From Sphingobacterium sp. UBA6711 (GTDB lineage: Bacteria > Bacteroidota > Bacteroidia > Sphingobacteriales > Sphingobacteriaceae), in contig DKIT01000130.1 in NCBI GenBank assembly GCA_002454415.1, positions 6,624 to 14,070 on the forward strand: DNA of 7,447 bases, read 5' to 3'. A model generated the notes under the pieces. The model worked only from the letters and a program-made list of their open reading frames with translations. It ran no database searches and had not been told where the DNA came from. A program made the position numbers and the translations under genes. Shown here piece after piece: positions 1-5,932 of the stretch; positions within the stretch are counted from its first letter, which is position 1, and every line of letters starts with the position of its first letter.

Positions 1-208
1 CAATGCCGTAATCAATCAATTGGCGGATGCTCATATTGGCGTTTCCTCTGGAAATAACCAACTTTTCCATAATCTCGTCTGTAGACATCGGATTACTTGC
101 GGAAAGGAGCAGCGCGTGAACCTGAGCAACGGACTTATTGATGCCCCATTCGGAACCTAAGGCTCCCCATGTGTCGATGAACTGTTGTTTTGCTTCTTGT
201 AACTCCAT
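1..208 (-). CDS. GbsR/MarR-family winged-helix transcriptional regulator, N-terminal part
   Basis: Only the first 69 codons are in the window; the gene runs off the left edge. The visible protein opens MELQEAKQQFIDTWGALGSE and continues with a segment typical of the GbsR branch of MarR-like regulators: a first helix around GINKSVAQVHALLL (residues 22-35), then NPMSTDEIMEKLVISRGNA (39-57) forming the helix-turn-helix, with the recognition helix starting near ISRGNANMSIRQL. The family is usually 150-180 residues long, so over half is missing. Members bind AT-rich inverted repeats and often control their own or a neighbouring promoter. The ATG at 208 is chosen because the family similarity begins almost at once and no upstream in-frame extension looks coding. 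No Shine-Dalgarno sequence is seen, as usual for Bacteroidota. A promoter about 150 bases upstream (366-395, minus) implies a long leader with a duplicated element. The ligand cannot be told from this fragment. Confidence 0.85.
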   Translation of the reverse strand, partial: MELQEAKQQFIDTWGALGSEWGINKSVAQVHALLLSASNPMSTDEIMEKLVISRGNANMSIRQLIDYGI

Positions 209-240
209 TGTGCTTTCTATTTGACCTTTATTTATTTTTT

Positions 241-300
241 CTTCTTATGCTATTCAAGCTTTCAGACCTGTTTAGATCTTGTATATCCAATAGCATATCA
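241..300 (-). repeat. Copy A of a diverged ~60-base direct repeat in the regulator leader
   Basis: Positions 241-300 and 304-367 align as a direct repeat of period about 63: roughly 41 of 50 compared bases agree outside a central length difference, including the stretches CAGACCT, TTTAG, TATATCCAA and CATATCA. Copy A is bounded by a perfect 8-base inverted repeat, ATGCTATT (247-254) with AATAGCAT (289-296). A shorter inner pair, CAAG (255-258) with CTTG (278-281), could extend the fold. It lies inside the predicted 5' leader of the minus-strand regulator, so it is listed on that strand. Confidence 0.75.
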
Positions 301-303
301 CCT

Positions 304-367
304 CTTCTCATGCTATCGAATCTTCCAGACCTATTTAGCCCCCCCCCTTATATCCAACAACATATCA
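304..367 (-). repeat. Copy B of the diverged direct repeat, carrying a C9 run
   Basis: This second copy matches 241-300 but carries nine C (339-347) where copy A has ATCTT, which makes it four bases longer. Its flanking arms are ATGCTATC (310-317) and AACAACAT (356-363). Relative to copy A, three arm positions have changed. In RNA read from the minus strand all three changes give G-U wobble pairs, so an 8-base stem survives. In plus-strand RNA the same changes would give three A/C mismatches. This favours a structured RNA on the minus strand, the leader of the regulator gene. Confidence 0.7.
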
Positions 368-395
368 AAAGTATTAATAGTTTTTGAATTTTCAA
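366..395 (-). promoter_or_regulatory. Bacteroidota-type promoter for the GbsR/MarR-family regulator
   Basis: On the minus strand TTG (395-393) is followed after exactly 19 bases by TACTTTTG (373-366), a full match to the TAnnTTTG -7 consensus of the Bacteroidota housekeeping sigma factor. Transcription should start near 360-363, leaving a leader of about 150 bases before the ATG at 208. Confidence 0.65.
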
Positions 396-398
396 AAA
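381..398. promoter_or_regulatory. AT-rich palindrome over the regulator promoter, possible operator
   Basis: TTTTTGAA (381-388) and TTCAAAAA (391-398) form a perfect inverted repeat with a two-base centre. It covers the -33 element and part of the spacer of the minus-strand promoter at 366-395, where a bound dimer would block RNA polymerase. GbsR/MarR-type regulators commonly bind such AT-rich dyads, so autoregulation is a fair inference. No binding is proven, and AT-rich intergenic DNA yields such palindromes by chance more often than mixed sequence. Confidence 0.4.
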
Positions 399-461
399 TT
401 TCTGAAAATAAAATAAGTTTGGGAAGGCAAGTCACCTTATCGTAATAAGAGTTCGCTTTTC

Positions 462-491
462 TTGTGGACTTTTCGATTTGTTTTAACTTTG
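462..491 (+). promoter_or_regulatory. Bacteroidota-type promoter almost touching the downstream ATG
   Basis: TTG (462-464), 19 bases, then TAACTTTG (484-491) is a textbook match. The expected start of transcription, about four bases past the -7 element, is near 495, and the ATG is at 500. The mRNA would therefore be leaderless or have a leader of only a few bases. Confidence 0.7.
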
Positions 492-499
492 CCTGCATT

Positions 500-1483
500 A
501 TGGCGACAACTTTGTATAATCCTTTCAAACAATTTCAGTTTGATTCAGATATTTGTTTTTTAACGGGAAATAAGCTTCAGTCGGAAGAGGAGTCCATTCA
601 TGTTTTTCCTGTGTGGATGATGAAATCTTTTCAATTGGAAGATAAACCTTTTAAAATGCTGGATGAGAATCTAGTCACCTACAAATCGCTGAAACTACCT
701 TGTTCGATAGCAGCCGCTGAGGCGATCGAACAGATGGAACGCGCTGTTGAGCAATCGTTTGAACAGGGATATGACGCCGTCAAACAATTGGATCCTTTGA
801 TCTTGTTTCAATGGATGACAAAAATCATCTATGGGGTGGTTTTTAATGAAATTCTTGCGGGAATTCGGCAGCAAAAGGCCGCTGGAGAAGACATGAACTT
901 TTCGCAGGCACTTGCACAGCGTTTTACGAACCTTCACGCCATGTTGCAATCGCTGGTTGTGCCCATGGAATTTGAGAATACCTTTCCTTTTTCGTTGGTC
1001 GTAGTGCCTGTAGAGAATGCGCCGGATACATTTATGTATCGCGATGAAATCAATACATTGATCTTCTCCATCCGGATGAAGGATTTCGCGGTAGTTGCCT
1101 GTCTTCAGGATAATGCTACCAATAATATTTACCATGAGGATGTGCTGAAAGCAATTAAAGGAAAAACCTTGCACCCTATCCAGTTTGAAGAATTATGTGC
1201 ACGTTATTTTTATTCAGCATATTTATTTAATCGTTTACCCGATTATACTTATTTAAACACCCCGCAAAAGGTTTACGTTGAACCGATGCCTTTAGCTGAT
1301 ATGTCGATGAAGCCCATATTTGATCATTGGCAGAATAAGACCTATGGGCAAGTGCTGGAAAATTTTTGGAAGCCTTGGGGCTTGACGCTATTTGAGATTA
1401 TCAAAGATCCAGAGCATCCGATTAGTTTTCTTCTAGACCCGGCGGGCAACTTCGTTTCGAAGGTTGATATGCCCTTAAATTAA
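500..1483 (+). CDS. Conserved-looking hypothetical protein with a degenerate HNH-like N-terminus
   Basis: The protein has 327 residues and I do not recognise a named family. The N-terminus, with CFLTGNKL (19-26) and IHVFPVWM (33-40), resembles HNH-type proteins of the form CxxC...EHxFPxW. A later LKLPCSIAAAEAIEQM (65-80) sits where such proteins usually have a second CxxC, and LFQWMTKIIYGV (102-113) resembles the helix that often follows. Only one cysteine of each pair remains (C19, C68), so zinc binding and nuclease activity are probably lost. The rest is mixed alpha/beta with no signal peptide or membrane segment, so it is probably cytoplasmic. The ATG at 500 is preferred over an in-frame GTG at 464, because that GTG overlaps the -33 element and lies upstream of the predicted transcript. 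It diverges from the regulator gene, which might control it. That the gene is real is fairly sure; the HNH link is tentative. Confidence 0.82.
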   Translation: MATTLYNPFKQFQFDSDICFLTGNKLQSEEESIHVFPVWMMKSFQLEDKPFKMLDENLVTYKSLKLPCSIAAAEAIEQMERAVEQSFEQGYDAVKQLDPLILFQWMTKIIYGVVFNEILAGIRQQKAAGEDMNFSQALAQRFTNLHAMLQSLVVPMEFENTFPFSLVVVPVENAPDTFMYRDEINTLIFSIRMKDFAVVACLQDNATNNIYHEDVLKAIKGKTLHPIQFEELCARYFYSAYLFNRLPDYTYLNTPQKVYVEPMPLADMSMKPIFDHWQNKTYGQVLENFWKPWGLTLFEIIKDPEHPISFLLDPAGNFVSKVDMPLN

Positions 1484-1508
1484 CTTAGAAAAACCGTAAA
1501 ACAATAAA

Positions 1509-1552
1509 CTATCCTAATCCATCGTTAAATGGTACGATTATGGATAGGATAG
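1509..1552 (+). promoter_or_regulatory. Bulged inverted repeat just upstream of the TonB-C gene start
   Basis: CTATCCTAATCCAT (1509-1522) pairs with ATGGATAGGATAG (1540-1552) as a 13-pair stem with one bulged A. CGT/ACG can pair further in around the short TAAATGGT loop. The 3' arm ends three bases before the ATG at 1556 and contains the purine-rich GGATAGG that would be the only ribosome-binding candidate. There is no T run after it, so it is a poor intrinsic terminator for the upstream gene. A structure masking the start site, or a protein-binding dyad, fits better. Confidence 0.5.
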
Positions 1553-1555
1553 GTT

Positions 1556-2005
1556 ATGCAGTTAACAGGTTTAAAGACTATTTTTTCGATTCTACTTTTT
1601 ATGGTAATGTGCTCTTCTCTAAGAGCTCAGGTTATTGCTAAGCGCGATATTCCCGCAGATAGCTTAGTACAAAATGTCGACGATTTTCCTTATTTTAAAG
1701 GCGGTGTTGTTGCCTGGTCCAGATTCTTGCAAAATAATCTGGATTTGTCGCGAACTGTGGGTGCAATGGATAGCGTAGCTTACGCCCGATACGGATCACG
1801 GCAGACAGCGGTGCTGAAATTTATTGTTTGCGAAGATGGATCAATCTGTAACATTGAAATCGAGAATCCTGACAAAGTAAGTCCCGAATTTGCGAAGGCT
1901 GTATTGTCCGTCATGCGAAAATCGCCACCGTGGATGCCGGGGCAAGTCAAAGGAAAGCCCGTTAAAACACGATTCAGACAACCCGTAGTCGCTGTGATTG
2001 AATAA
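1556..2005 (+). CDS. Exported TonB C-terminal-domain protein
   Basis: The 149-residue protein starts with a signal peptide: K7, a hydrophobic stretch IFSILLFMVMCSS (9-21), then LRAQ with likely cleavage after A24. The mature part has the features of a stand-alone TonB C-terminal domain as found in many Bacteroidota periplasmic proteins: FPYFKGGVVAWSRFLQNNL (44-62), a strand LKFIVCEDGSICNIEI (87-102) and PPWMPGQVKGKPVKTRFRQP (124-143). It lacks the N-terminal membrane anchor and proline-rich arm of a true TonB, so it cannot by itself couple to ExbBD. Cysteines 92 and 98 flank the EDG turn and could form a disulfide in the periplasm. The neighbours suggest no specific transport substrate. The start gives a complete signal peptide, and an overlapping ATG at 1540 is out of frame. 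The domain call is firm; the role is unknown. Confidence 0.85.
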   Translation: MQLTGLKTIFSILLFMVMCSSLRAQVIAKRDIPADSLVQNVDDFPYFKGGVVAWSRFLQNNLDLSRTVGAMDSVAYARYGSRQTAVLKFIVCEDGSICNIEIENPDKVSPEFAKAVLSVMRKSPPWMPGQVKGKPVKTRFRQPVVAVIE

Positions 2006-2010
2006 CTTTG
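2003..2010 (+). promoter_or_regulatory. Possible -7 element for the SUFU gene
   Basis: TAACTTTG matches the Bacteroidota -7 consensus and overlaps the TAA stop of the TonB-C gene. It would give a leader of about 40 bases before the ATG at 2054. No TTG is found at the expected distance upstream, so this is only half a promoter and could be chance. Confidence 0.3.
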
Positions 2011-2053
2011 AATAGCAAAATAGATCTAAAATTTTCACCATTTATAAGATAAT

Positions 2054-2851
2054 ATGTCATTTTGGGATAAAGTCAAAAAGATTATGAGTAGCGGAGCGGA
2101 AGAATCTTCGCCTGAAAGAAAAGATGCAGAAATTACTGCTGGGGGATCAACGGTCTACCGGTATGATGAGCAACCCGAAGAAAAGGAACCAAAAAACCTG
2201 TTTCCTGAGGTACAATGCGTCTATCTCGATGAAATAGAAGAGCACCTGACAAAGCACATTGCAGCACCCGATATGGTGTTCCATGAGATTATTTCAGAAC
2301 TTGTGCATATTGATGTCCATTGGATCAAACCGAGCGCAGACTATCCCTACCATATCTTGGTCACTTCGGGGATGAGTGACCTGCCGATGCATGTTCCGGA
2401 TGAAGTAGAAAATAAAGAGGCTTATGAGCGTGCTGAGTTAATGGTGGTGTTGCCTGCAGATTGGAAAATAGGGGAAGAAGAGTTTCAGGACGATAATAAT
2501 TATTGGCCGGTTTACTTCCTAAAGCGGTTAGCTCGATTCCCGCATGAGTACAAAACCTGGCTGGGTTATGGACATACGATTCCGAATGGGATGGAAGCTG
2601 ATGATATAGCAAACACCGGATTTGGTTGTATGTTGCTGCTTCCGCCTATGCTGAGTTTTGATGAAGAGTTTTTGGAATTAAAAACCAAAGATGGCAATAG
2701 CATCAATTTCTATGCAATGATTCCGGTTTATAAAGAGGAAATGGATTATAAACTTGAAGAGGGGACGGATGCACTCTTGGATCTTTTTGATGAATACGGA
2801 ATTTCGGAACTGGTCGATATTGATCGTCCAAATGTCTGCCGCGACCGGTAG
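2054..2851 (+). CDS. Suppressor of fused (SUFU) domain protein
   Basis: The 265-residue protein has a charged, low-complexity N-terminal tail (residues 1-50, rich in E, K, S) followed by a SUFU domain from about 55 to 264. Recognisable blocks are HEIISELVHIDVHWIKPS (77-94), YPYHILVTSGMSDLPM (97-112), AELMVVLPADW (127-137), WPVYFLKRLARFPHEYKTW (151-169), FGCMLLLPP (190-198) and the end DLFDEYGISELVDIDRPNV (243-261). In animals SUFU restrains Gli factors. Bacterial members are often found as immunity proteins of polymorphic toxin systems, and many stand alone with unknown roles. There is no signal peptide, so it should stay in the cytoplasm. It starts 48 bases after the TonB-C gene and may be co-transcribed with it. 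No toxin gene is visible next to it, so an immunity function here is speculative. A strong terminator follows. Confidence 0.9.
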   Translation: MSFWDKVKKIMSSGAEESSPERKDAEITAGGSTVYRYDEQPEEKEPKNLFPEVQCVYLDEIEEHLTKHIAAPDMVFHEIISELVHIDVHWIKPSADYPYHILVTSGMSDLPMHVPDEVENKEAYERAELMVVLPADWKIGEEEFQDDNNYWPVYFLKRLARFPHEYKTWLGYGHTIPNGMEADDIANTGFGCMLLLPPMLSFDEEFLELKTKDGNSINFYAMIPVYKEEMDYKLEEGTDALLDLFDEYGISELVDIDRPNVCRDR

Positions 2852-2859
2852 TTTTTAAC

Positions 2860-2916
2860 AAAAGCGAGTCAATAGCTATCGCCTATTGAAGTCGTTTGTA
2901 TTGACTCGCTTTTTTT
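2860..2916. terminator. Strong bidirectional intrinsic terminator
   Basis: AAAAGCGAGTCAATA (2860-2874) pairs perfectly with TATTGACTCGCTTTT (2899-2913), a 15-base-pair stem with a 24-base loop, followed by seven T in all (2910-2916). Read on the minus strand the stem is followed by TTTTGTT, so it can also stop transcripts coming from lat. It lies between convergent genes, eight bases after the SUFU stop codon. The loop holds a third related segment, CTATTGA (2883-2889), able to pair with the 5' arm instead. Confidence 0.85.
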
Positions 2917-2945
2917 CTGAAAGTGTCTGTTTTCAAAGGCCATCA

Positions 2946-2992
2946 AGAACTTTCATGCCTGTTGTTGATCCAAAGGAATCATGAAAGTTTTC
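2946..2992. terminator. Second hairpin at the 3' end of lat
   Basis: AACTTTCATG (2948-2957) and CATGAAAGTT (2980-2989) form a perfect 10-base-pair stem with a 22-base loop, within ten bases of the lat stop codon. On the plus strand it is followed by TTTCTTT, which would suit a backup terminator for the SUFU gene. On the minus strand the U-tract is missing, so for lat it may act only as a 3'-end stabiliser, with the hairpin at 2860-2916 doing the termination. Confidence 0.5.
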
Positions 2993-2993
2993 T

Positions 2994-4280
2994 TTAGATA
3001 CTCTTCTCTATTACCGCAATTGTTTTGTCGATATCTTCACGACTCACGTTGAGATGAGGCCTGAAACGAACACTTTTTTCGCCACATCCCAATATAATCA
3101 GTTTATTTGCGTAGGCTTTCTTGATGAATTCATTGCGAGCGAGTTCGGATTCAAAATCTAATGCAACGAATAATCCTTCGCCTCTTAAGTTGGAGAGTTG
3201 TGGTTTGTGTTTCATCATCTCTTGGAGCTTGTCTTGCAGATAGCGTCCCTTTTCAGCTGCATTTTGAACAAGATTTTCTTGCTCGATGACTTCTAAGATC
3301 AATTTAAAACGTAGCATATCCATAAAATCACCGCCAAAAGTTGAATTGATGCGACTCGATTCTTTGAAGACGTGATGTTCTACCTGATCGAATTTTTCCT
3401 TATTGGCCAATATGCCACATACCTGTGCTTTTTTGCCAAAGGCAAGCACATCGGGAATGACATCATAATGTTGGTAGGCCCACATTTTTCCCGTGATGCC
3501 TAATCCTGTCTGTACCTCGTCAAAAATTAAGAGGATCTGATTTTCATCACAGATTTGACGAAGCTGTACGAAAAATTCCTTTCGAAAGTGATTGTCGCCC
3601 CCTTCACCTTGAATTGGTTCGATAATTAGGCAAGCAATATCATTGGGGTTGTCCTGAATGGCTTGGCGTATTTCGGAAATAGCCTTCTCTTCCAGGGCGA
3701 TGGTCTGATCGATACTCTCGTCCGTTAGGGGATAGCGCAGCTTTGGATTGCTGATGCGTGGCCAGTTAAATTTTGGAAAATAGAGGTATTTTCTCGGGTC
3801 TTGTGTATTTGTTAACGATAGCGTATAACCGGATCTGCCATGAAAGGCTTGTTTAAAATGGATAACCTGACTGGCCTCCTTTTGTATACCCTGTGCAAAA
3901 TTAAGCCGTGTTTTCCAGTCGAAGGCTGCCTTTAGCGCATTTTCCACAGCAAGGGTTCCGCCTGATATAAAGAATGCATAAGGAAGTTCTTTCGGTATGG
4001 CCACCCGATCAAAAGTGTCGACAAAGTCGGCAAATTCTTTGGGGTAAATATCTGATATGGCAGGCTTATTGACGGCCATTTTACCTAAAAATTCGCGTTG
4101 TTTGACCAGATGCGGGTGATTATAACCCACGGCCATGGAGGCAAACATGCTGAACATATCGAGGTATTCATCTCCATTTTCATCCACTACATAAGAACCA
4201 TGGGATTTTTCCATATCCATCACCAAAGGAAATCCATCGGCTAATATATGTTTGCTTAATCTTTCATGTACGTTGCTCAT
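2994..4280 (-). CDS. lat: L-lysine 6-transaminase (lysine epsilon-aminotransferase)
   Basis: This PLP-dependent class III aminotransferase moves the epsilon-amino group of L-lysine to 2-oxoglutarate, giving 2-aminoadipate 6-semialdehyde (which cyclises to piperideine-6-carboxylate) and glutamate. It has 428 residues, close to the usual ~430-490. Seen in the sequence: FFISGGTLAVENALKAAF (103-120, PLP phosphate region), HFKQAFHGRSGYTLSLTN (141-158), IIEPIQGEGGDNHF (219-232, with E221 the likely counterpart of the glutamate that switches substrate specificity in Lat), LIFDEVQTGLGITGK (251-265, D254 contacting the pyridine nitrogen), FGKKAQVCG (281-289, K284 the probable Schiff-base lysine) and VRFRPHLN (404-411, carboxylate-binding arginine region). 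FGKKxQVCG is typical of Lat rather than of ornithine or GABA aminotransferases. The frame is open upstream to 4508, but the family similarity begins at the ATG at 4280 and a longer start would overlap amaB. It lies 19 bases after amaB in the same operon. Confidence 0.93.
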   Translation of the reverse strand: MSNVHERLSKHILADGFPLVMDMEKSHGSYVVDENGDEYLDMFSMFASMAVGYNHPHLVKQREFLGKMAVNKPAISDIYPKEFADFVDTFDRVAIPKELPYAFFISGGTLAVENALKAAFDWKTRLNFAQGIQKEASQVIHFKQAFHGRSGYTLSLTNTQDPRKYLYFPKFNWPRISNPKLRYPLTDESIDQTIALEEKAISEIRQAIQDNPNDIACLIIEPIQGEGGDNHFRKEFFVQLRQICDENQILLIFDEVQTGLGITGKMWAYQHYDVIPDVLAFGKKAQVCGILANKEKFDQVEHHVFKESSRINSTFGGDFMDMLRFKLILEVIEQENLVQNAAEKGRYLQDKLQEMMKHKPQLSNLRGEGLFVALDFESELARNEFIKKAYANKLIILGCGEKSVRFRPHLNVSREDIDKTIAVIEKSI

Positions 4281-4299
4281 AATTTTGTGTGTAAATGGT

Positions 4300-5829
4300 T
4301 TATAAATCAAATTTGATGCCTTGTGCCAAAGGTAAGTCAGTCGTATAATTGATGGTGTTTGTCTGGCGACGCATGTAGGCTTTCCAGGCATCTGACCCAG
4401 ACTCCCGACCTCCGCCTGTCTCCTTTTCACCACCAAATGCACCTCCGATTTCTGCTCCAGAGGTACCAATATTGACATTGGCGATGCCACAGTCGGATCC
4501 GGCCGCACTCAGAAATAGTTCAGCTTCCCGGATGTTGTTTGTCATGACAGCAGAAGATAGTCCTTGAGAGACACTGTTTTGCAACGTTATGGCTTCGCCA
4601 ATAGCGCCCTTATATTTGATTAAATACAGGATCGGTGCGAAAGTCTCGCGTTGGACAATTTCATAGTGATTTTCGACTTCGGCAATAACAGGCTGTACAT
4701 AACAGCCGCTTTCATAACCTTTGCCTTCCAGGACTTTGCCCTGGATCAGCATTTTTCCCCCTTGTGTTTTAATTTTGTCCAGTGCGTTTAAATATGATTT
4801 TACGGCGGCTTTGTCGATCAATGGTCCTACATGATTTTTCGTGTCCAAAGGATCACCAATTTTTAATTGTCCATAAGCTTGGATTAGCTGTTCTTTGACT
4901 TTGTCATAGATACTTTCATGGATAATAAGTCTTCGGGTGCTTGTGCAGCGCTGTCCGGCGGTGCCTACAGCGCCAAATACGGCACCGATAATGGTCATTT
5001 TTAAGTCTGCATCCGGGGTAACGATGATGGCATTGTTTCCGCCGAGTTCCAGCAGTGTTCTGCCGAGGCGTTGTGCTACCGTAACGGCGACTTCTTTTCC
5101 CATGCGGGTAGATCCTGTTGCTGAAATCAATGCGATGCGGTTATCTGCGGCAAGCCACTCGCCAACTTCTTTGTTCCCCATAATCAGGCTGGATATCCCT
5201 TCGGGCAGTCCATTGCTTTGTAGAATTTCGGCAAGTAGTTTTTGACATGCAATGGCGCATAGCGGTGTCTTTTCACTCGGTTTCCAGACAACCGTATTTC
5301 CACAGACCAACGCTAACGCGATGTTCCAGGCCCATACAGCAACAGGAAAGTTGAAGGCTGTAATAATACCCACCACGCCCAGGGGATGATATTGGTCGTA
5401 CATACGGTGACCGGGACGTTCCGAATGGATGGTATTGCCATATAACTGACGGGATAAACCTACGGCGAAGTCACAGATATCAATCATCTCCTGCACTTCA
5501 CCCATACCTTCTTGGTAAGATTTGCCCATTTCGTACGATACCAATTTTCCGAGAACGGGTTTGAGTTCCCGTAGTTTGTCCCCTAATTGGCGAATGATAT
5601 CTCCTCTTTTTGGGGCCGGCATTAAACGCCATTGTAAGAACGTATCTTCTGCCTGTCTAACTACGGTCTCATAGTCTTTACTCGTACTGCCTTTTATTTT
5701 TGCGATAAGTTTTCCATCTACAGGTGAAAAGGATTCGAATTCTTTGCCTTCGGAAAACCATTGCTGTCCTGTTGATGATCCTGGATTCTGGGGAGATATT
5801 CCAAGTGTTTTAAGCGCTTCATTTATCAT
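4300..5829 (-). CDS. amaB: L-piperideine-6-carboxylate / 2-aminoadipate-semialdehyde dehydrogenase (ALDH7 family)
   Basis: This 509-residue NAD(P)-dependent aldehyde dehydrogenase is at the normal family length. It is expected to oxidise 2-aminoadipate 6-semialdehyde, the product of the adjacent lat enzyme, to 2-aminoadipate. Catalytic features are intact: N160 in ITAFNFPVAVWAWN (156-169), the coenzyme-binding VWKPSEKTP (181-189), E261 in LLELGGNNA (259-267), the nucleophile C295 in GTAGQRCTSTRR (289-300) and E395/F397 in QRETFAP (393-399). The C-terminal block GGEKETGGGRESGSDAWKAY (466-485) and the GQRCTSTRR loop are typical of the antiquitin (ALDH7) branch, separating it from betaine or succinate-semialdehyde enzymes. 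It is first in a minus-strand operon with lat and diverges from gcdH across 125 bases. No Shine-Dalgarno sequence precedes the ATG. The family is near certain; the substrate rests on family plus neighbour. Confidence 0.93.
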   Translation of the reverse strand: MINEALKTLGISPQNPGSSTGQQWFSEGKEFESFSPVDGKLIAKIKGSTSKDYETVVRQAEDTFLQWRLMPAPKRGDIIRQLGDKLRELKPVLGKLVSYEMGKSYQEGMGEVQEMIDICDFAVGLSRQLYGNTIHSERPGHRMYDQYHPLGVVGIITAFNFPVAVWAWNIALALVCGNTVVWKPSEKTPLCAIACQKLLAEILQSNGLPEGISSLIMGNKEVGEWLAADNRIALISATGSTRMGKEVAVTVAQRLGRTLLELGGNNAIIVTPDADLKMTIIGAVFGAVGTAGQRCTSTRRLIIHESIYDKVKEQLIQAYGQLKIGDPLDTKNHVGPLIDKAAVKSYLNALDKIKTQGGKMLIQGKVLEGKGYESGCYVQPVIAEVENHYEIVQRETFAPILYLIKYKGAIGEAITLQNSVSQGLSSAVMTNNIREAELFLSAAGSDCGIANVNIGTSGAEIGGAFGGEKETGGGRESGSDAWKAYMRRQTNTINYTTDLPLAQGIKFDL

Positions 5830-5857
5830 ATTGGTTTATTTTGTTCGTGGAATAGTT

Positions 5858-5888
5858 TAAATATATGAAATAAATTTTTTATCATCAA
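5858..5888 (-). promoter_or_regulatory. Weak promoter candidate for the amaB-lat operon
   Basis: On the minus strand TTG (5888-5886) and TATATTTA (5865-5858) are separated by 20 bases. The -7 element differs from TAnnTTTG at the last base. It would start transcripts near 5854, about 25 bases before the ATG. The surrounding DNA is so AT-rich that a chance match is possible. Confidence 0.4.
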
Positions 5889-5894
5889 GTTTGT

Positions 5895-5911
5895 ACTGAA
5901 TATTGTTCAGT
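5895..5911. promoter_or_regulatory. 17-base dyad between the divergent lysine genes, possible operator
   Basis: ACTGAA (5895-5900), five bases, TTCAGT (5906-5911) is a perfect inverted repeat. It overlaps the -33 TTG of the gcdH promoter and lies just upstream of the amaB promoter candidate, so one regulator bound here could act on both sides. The inner 15 bases agree by eye with 12 of 15 positions of the E. coli Lrp consensus YAGHAWATTWTDCTR. Lrp/AsnC-type control would suit amino-acid catabolism, but no regulator gene lies in the window. Confidence 0.45.
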
Positions 5912-5932
5912 GGAAAATAATGATTATCTTAG
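5903..5932 (+). promoter_or_regulatory. Bacteroidota-type promoter for gcdH
   Basis: TTG (5903-5905), 19 bases, then TATCTTAG (5925-5932), one mismatch from TAnnTTTG. The transcript should start near 5936, leaving a leader of about 19 bases before the ATG at 5955. That leader contains a start-stop pair ATGTAG at 5941-5946. Confidence 0.55.

Noticed and set aside
414..421. TAAGTTTG as another plus-strand -7 element
   Set aside because: No TTG lies 18-21 bases upstream on the plus strand, and a better promoter is placed right before the gene.
190..445. Two overlapping small plus-strand reading frames (65 and 74 codons) that look like short hydrophobic proteins
   Set aside because: Their apparent internal repeats come from the duplicated DNA element, both frames are open at once, they overlap the leader and promoter of the minus-strand regulator, and neither has a promoter or other start signal.
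464..499. GTG at 464 as start of the HNH-like gene, adding 12 residues
   Set aside because: It overlaps the TTG -33 element and lies before the predicted transcript start, so it would not be in the mRNA.
500..2851. HNH-like protein and SUFU protein as a toxin-immunity pair
   Set aside because: The HNH-like protein lacks key metal ligands, has no secretion or trafficking domain, and is separated from the SUFU gene by an exported TonB-C gene.
4281..4508. N-terminal extension of lat to an upstream start
   Set aside because: It would overlap the conserved C-terminus of amaB, and the added residues resemble no aminotransferase; family similarity begins at the ATG at 4280.
4937..5245. Plus-strand open frame of 102 codons inside amaB
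   Set aside because: It is antisense to the catalytic core of a clear aldehyde dehydrogenase, with no similarity or start signal of its own.
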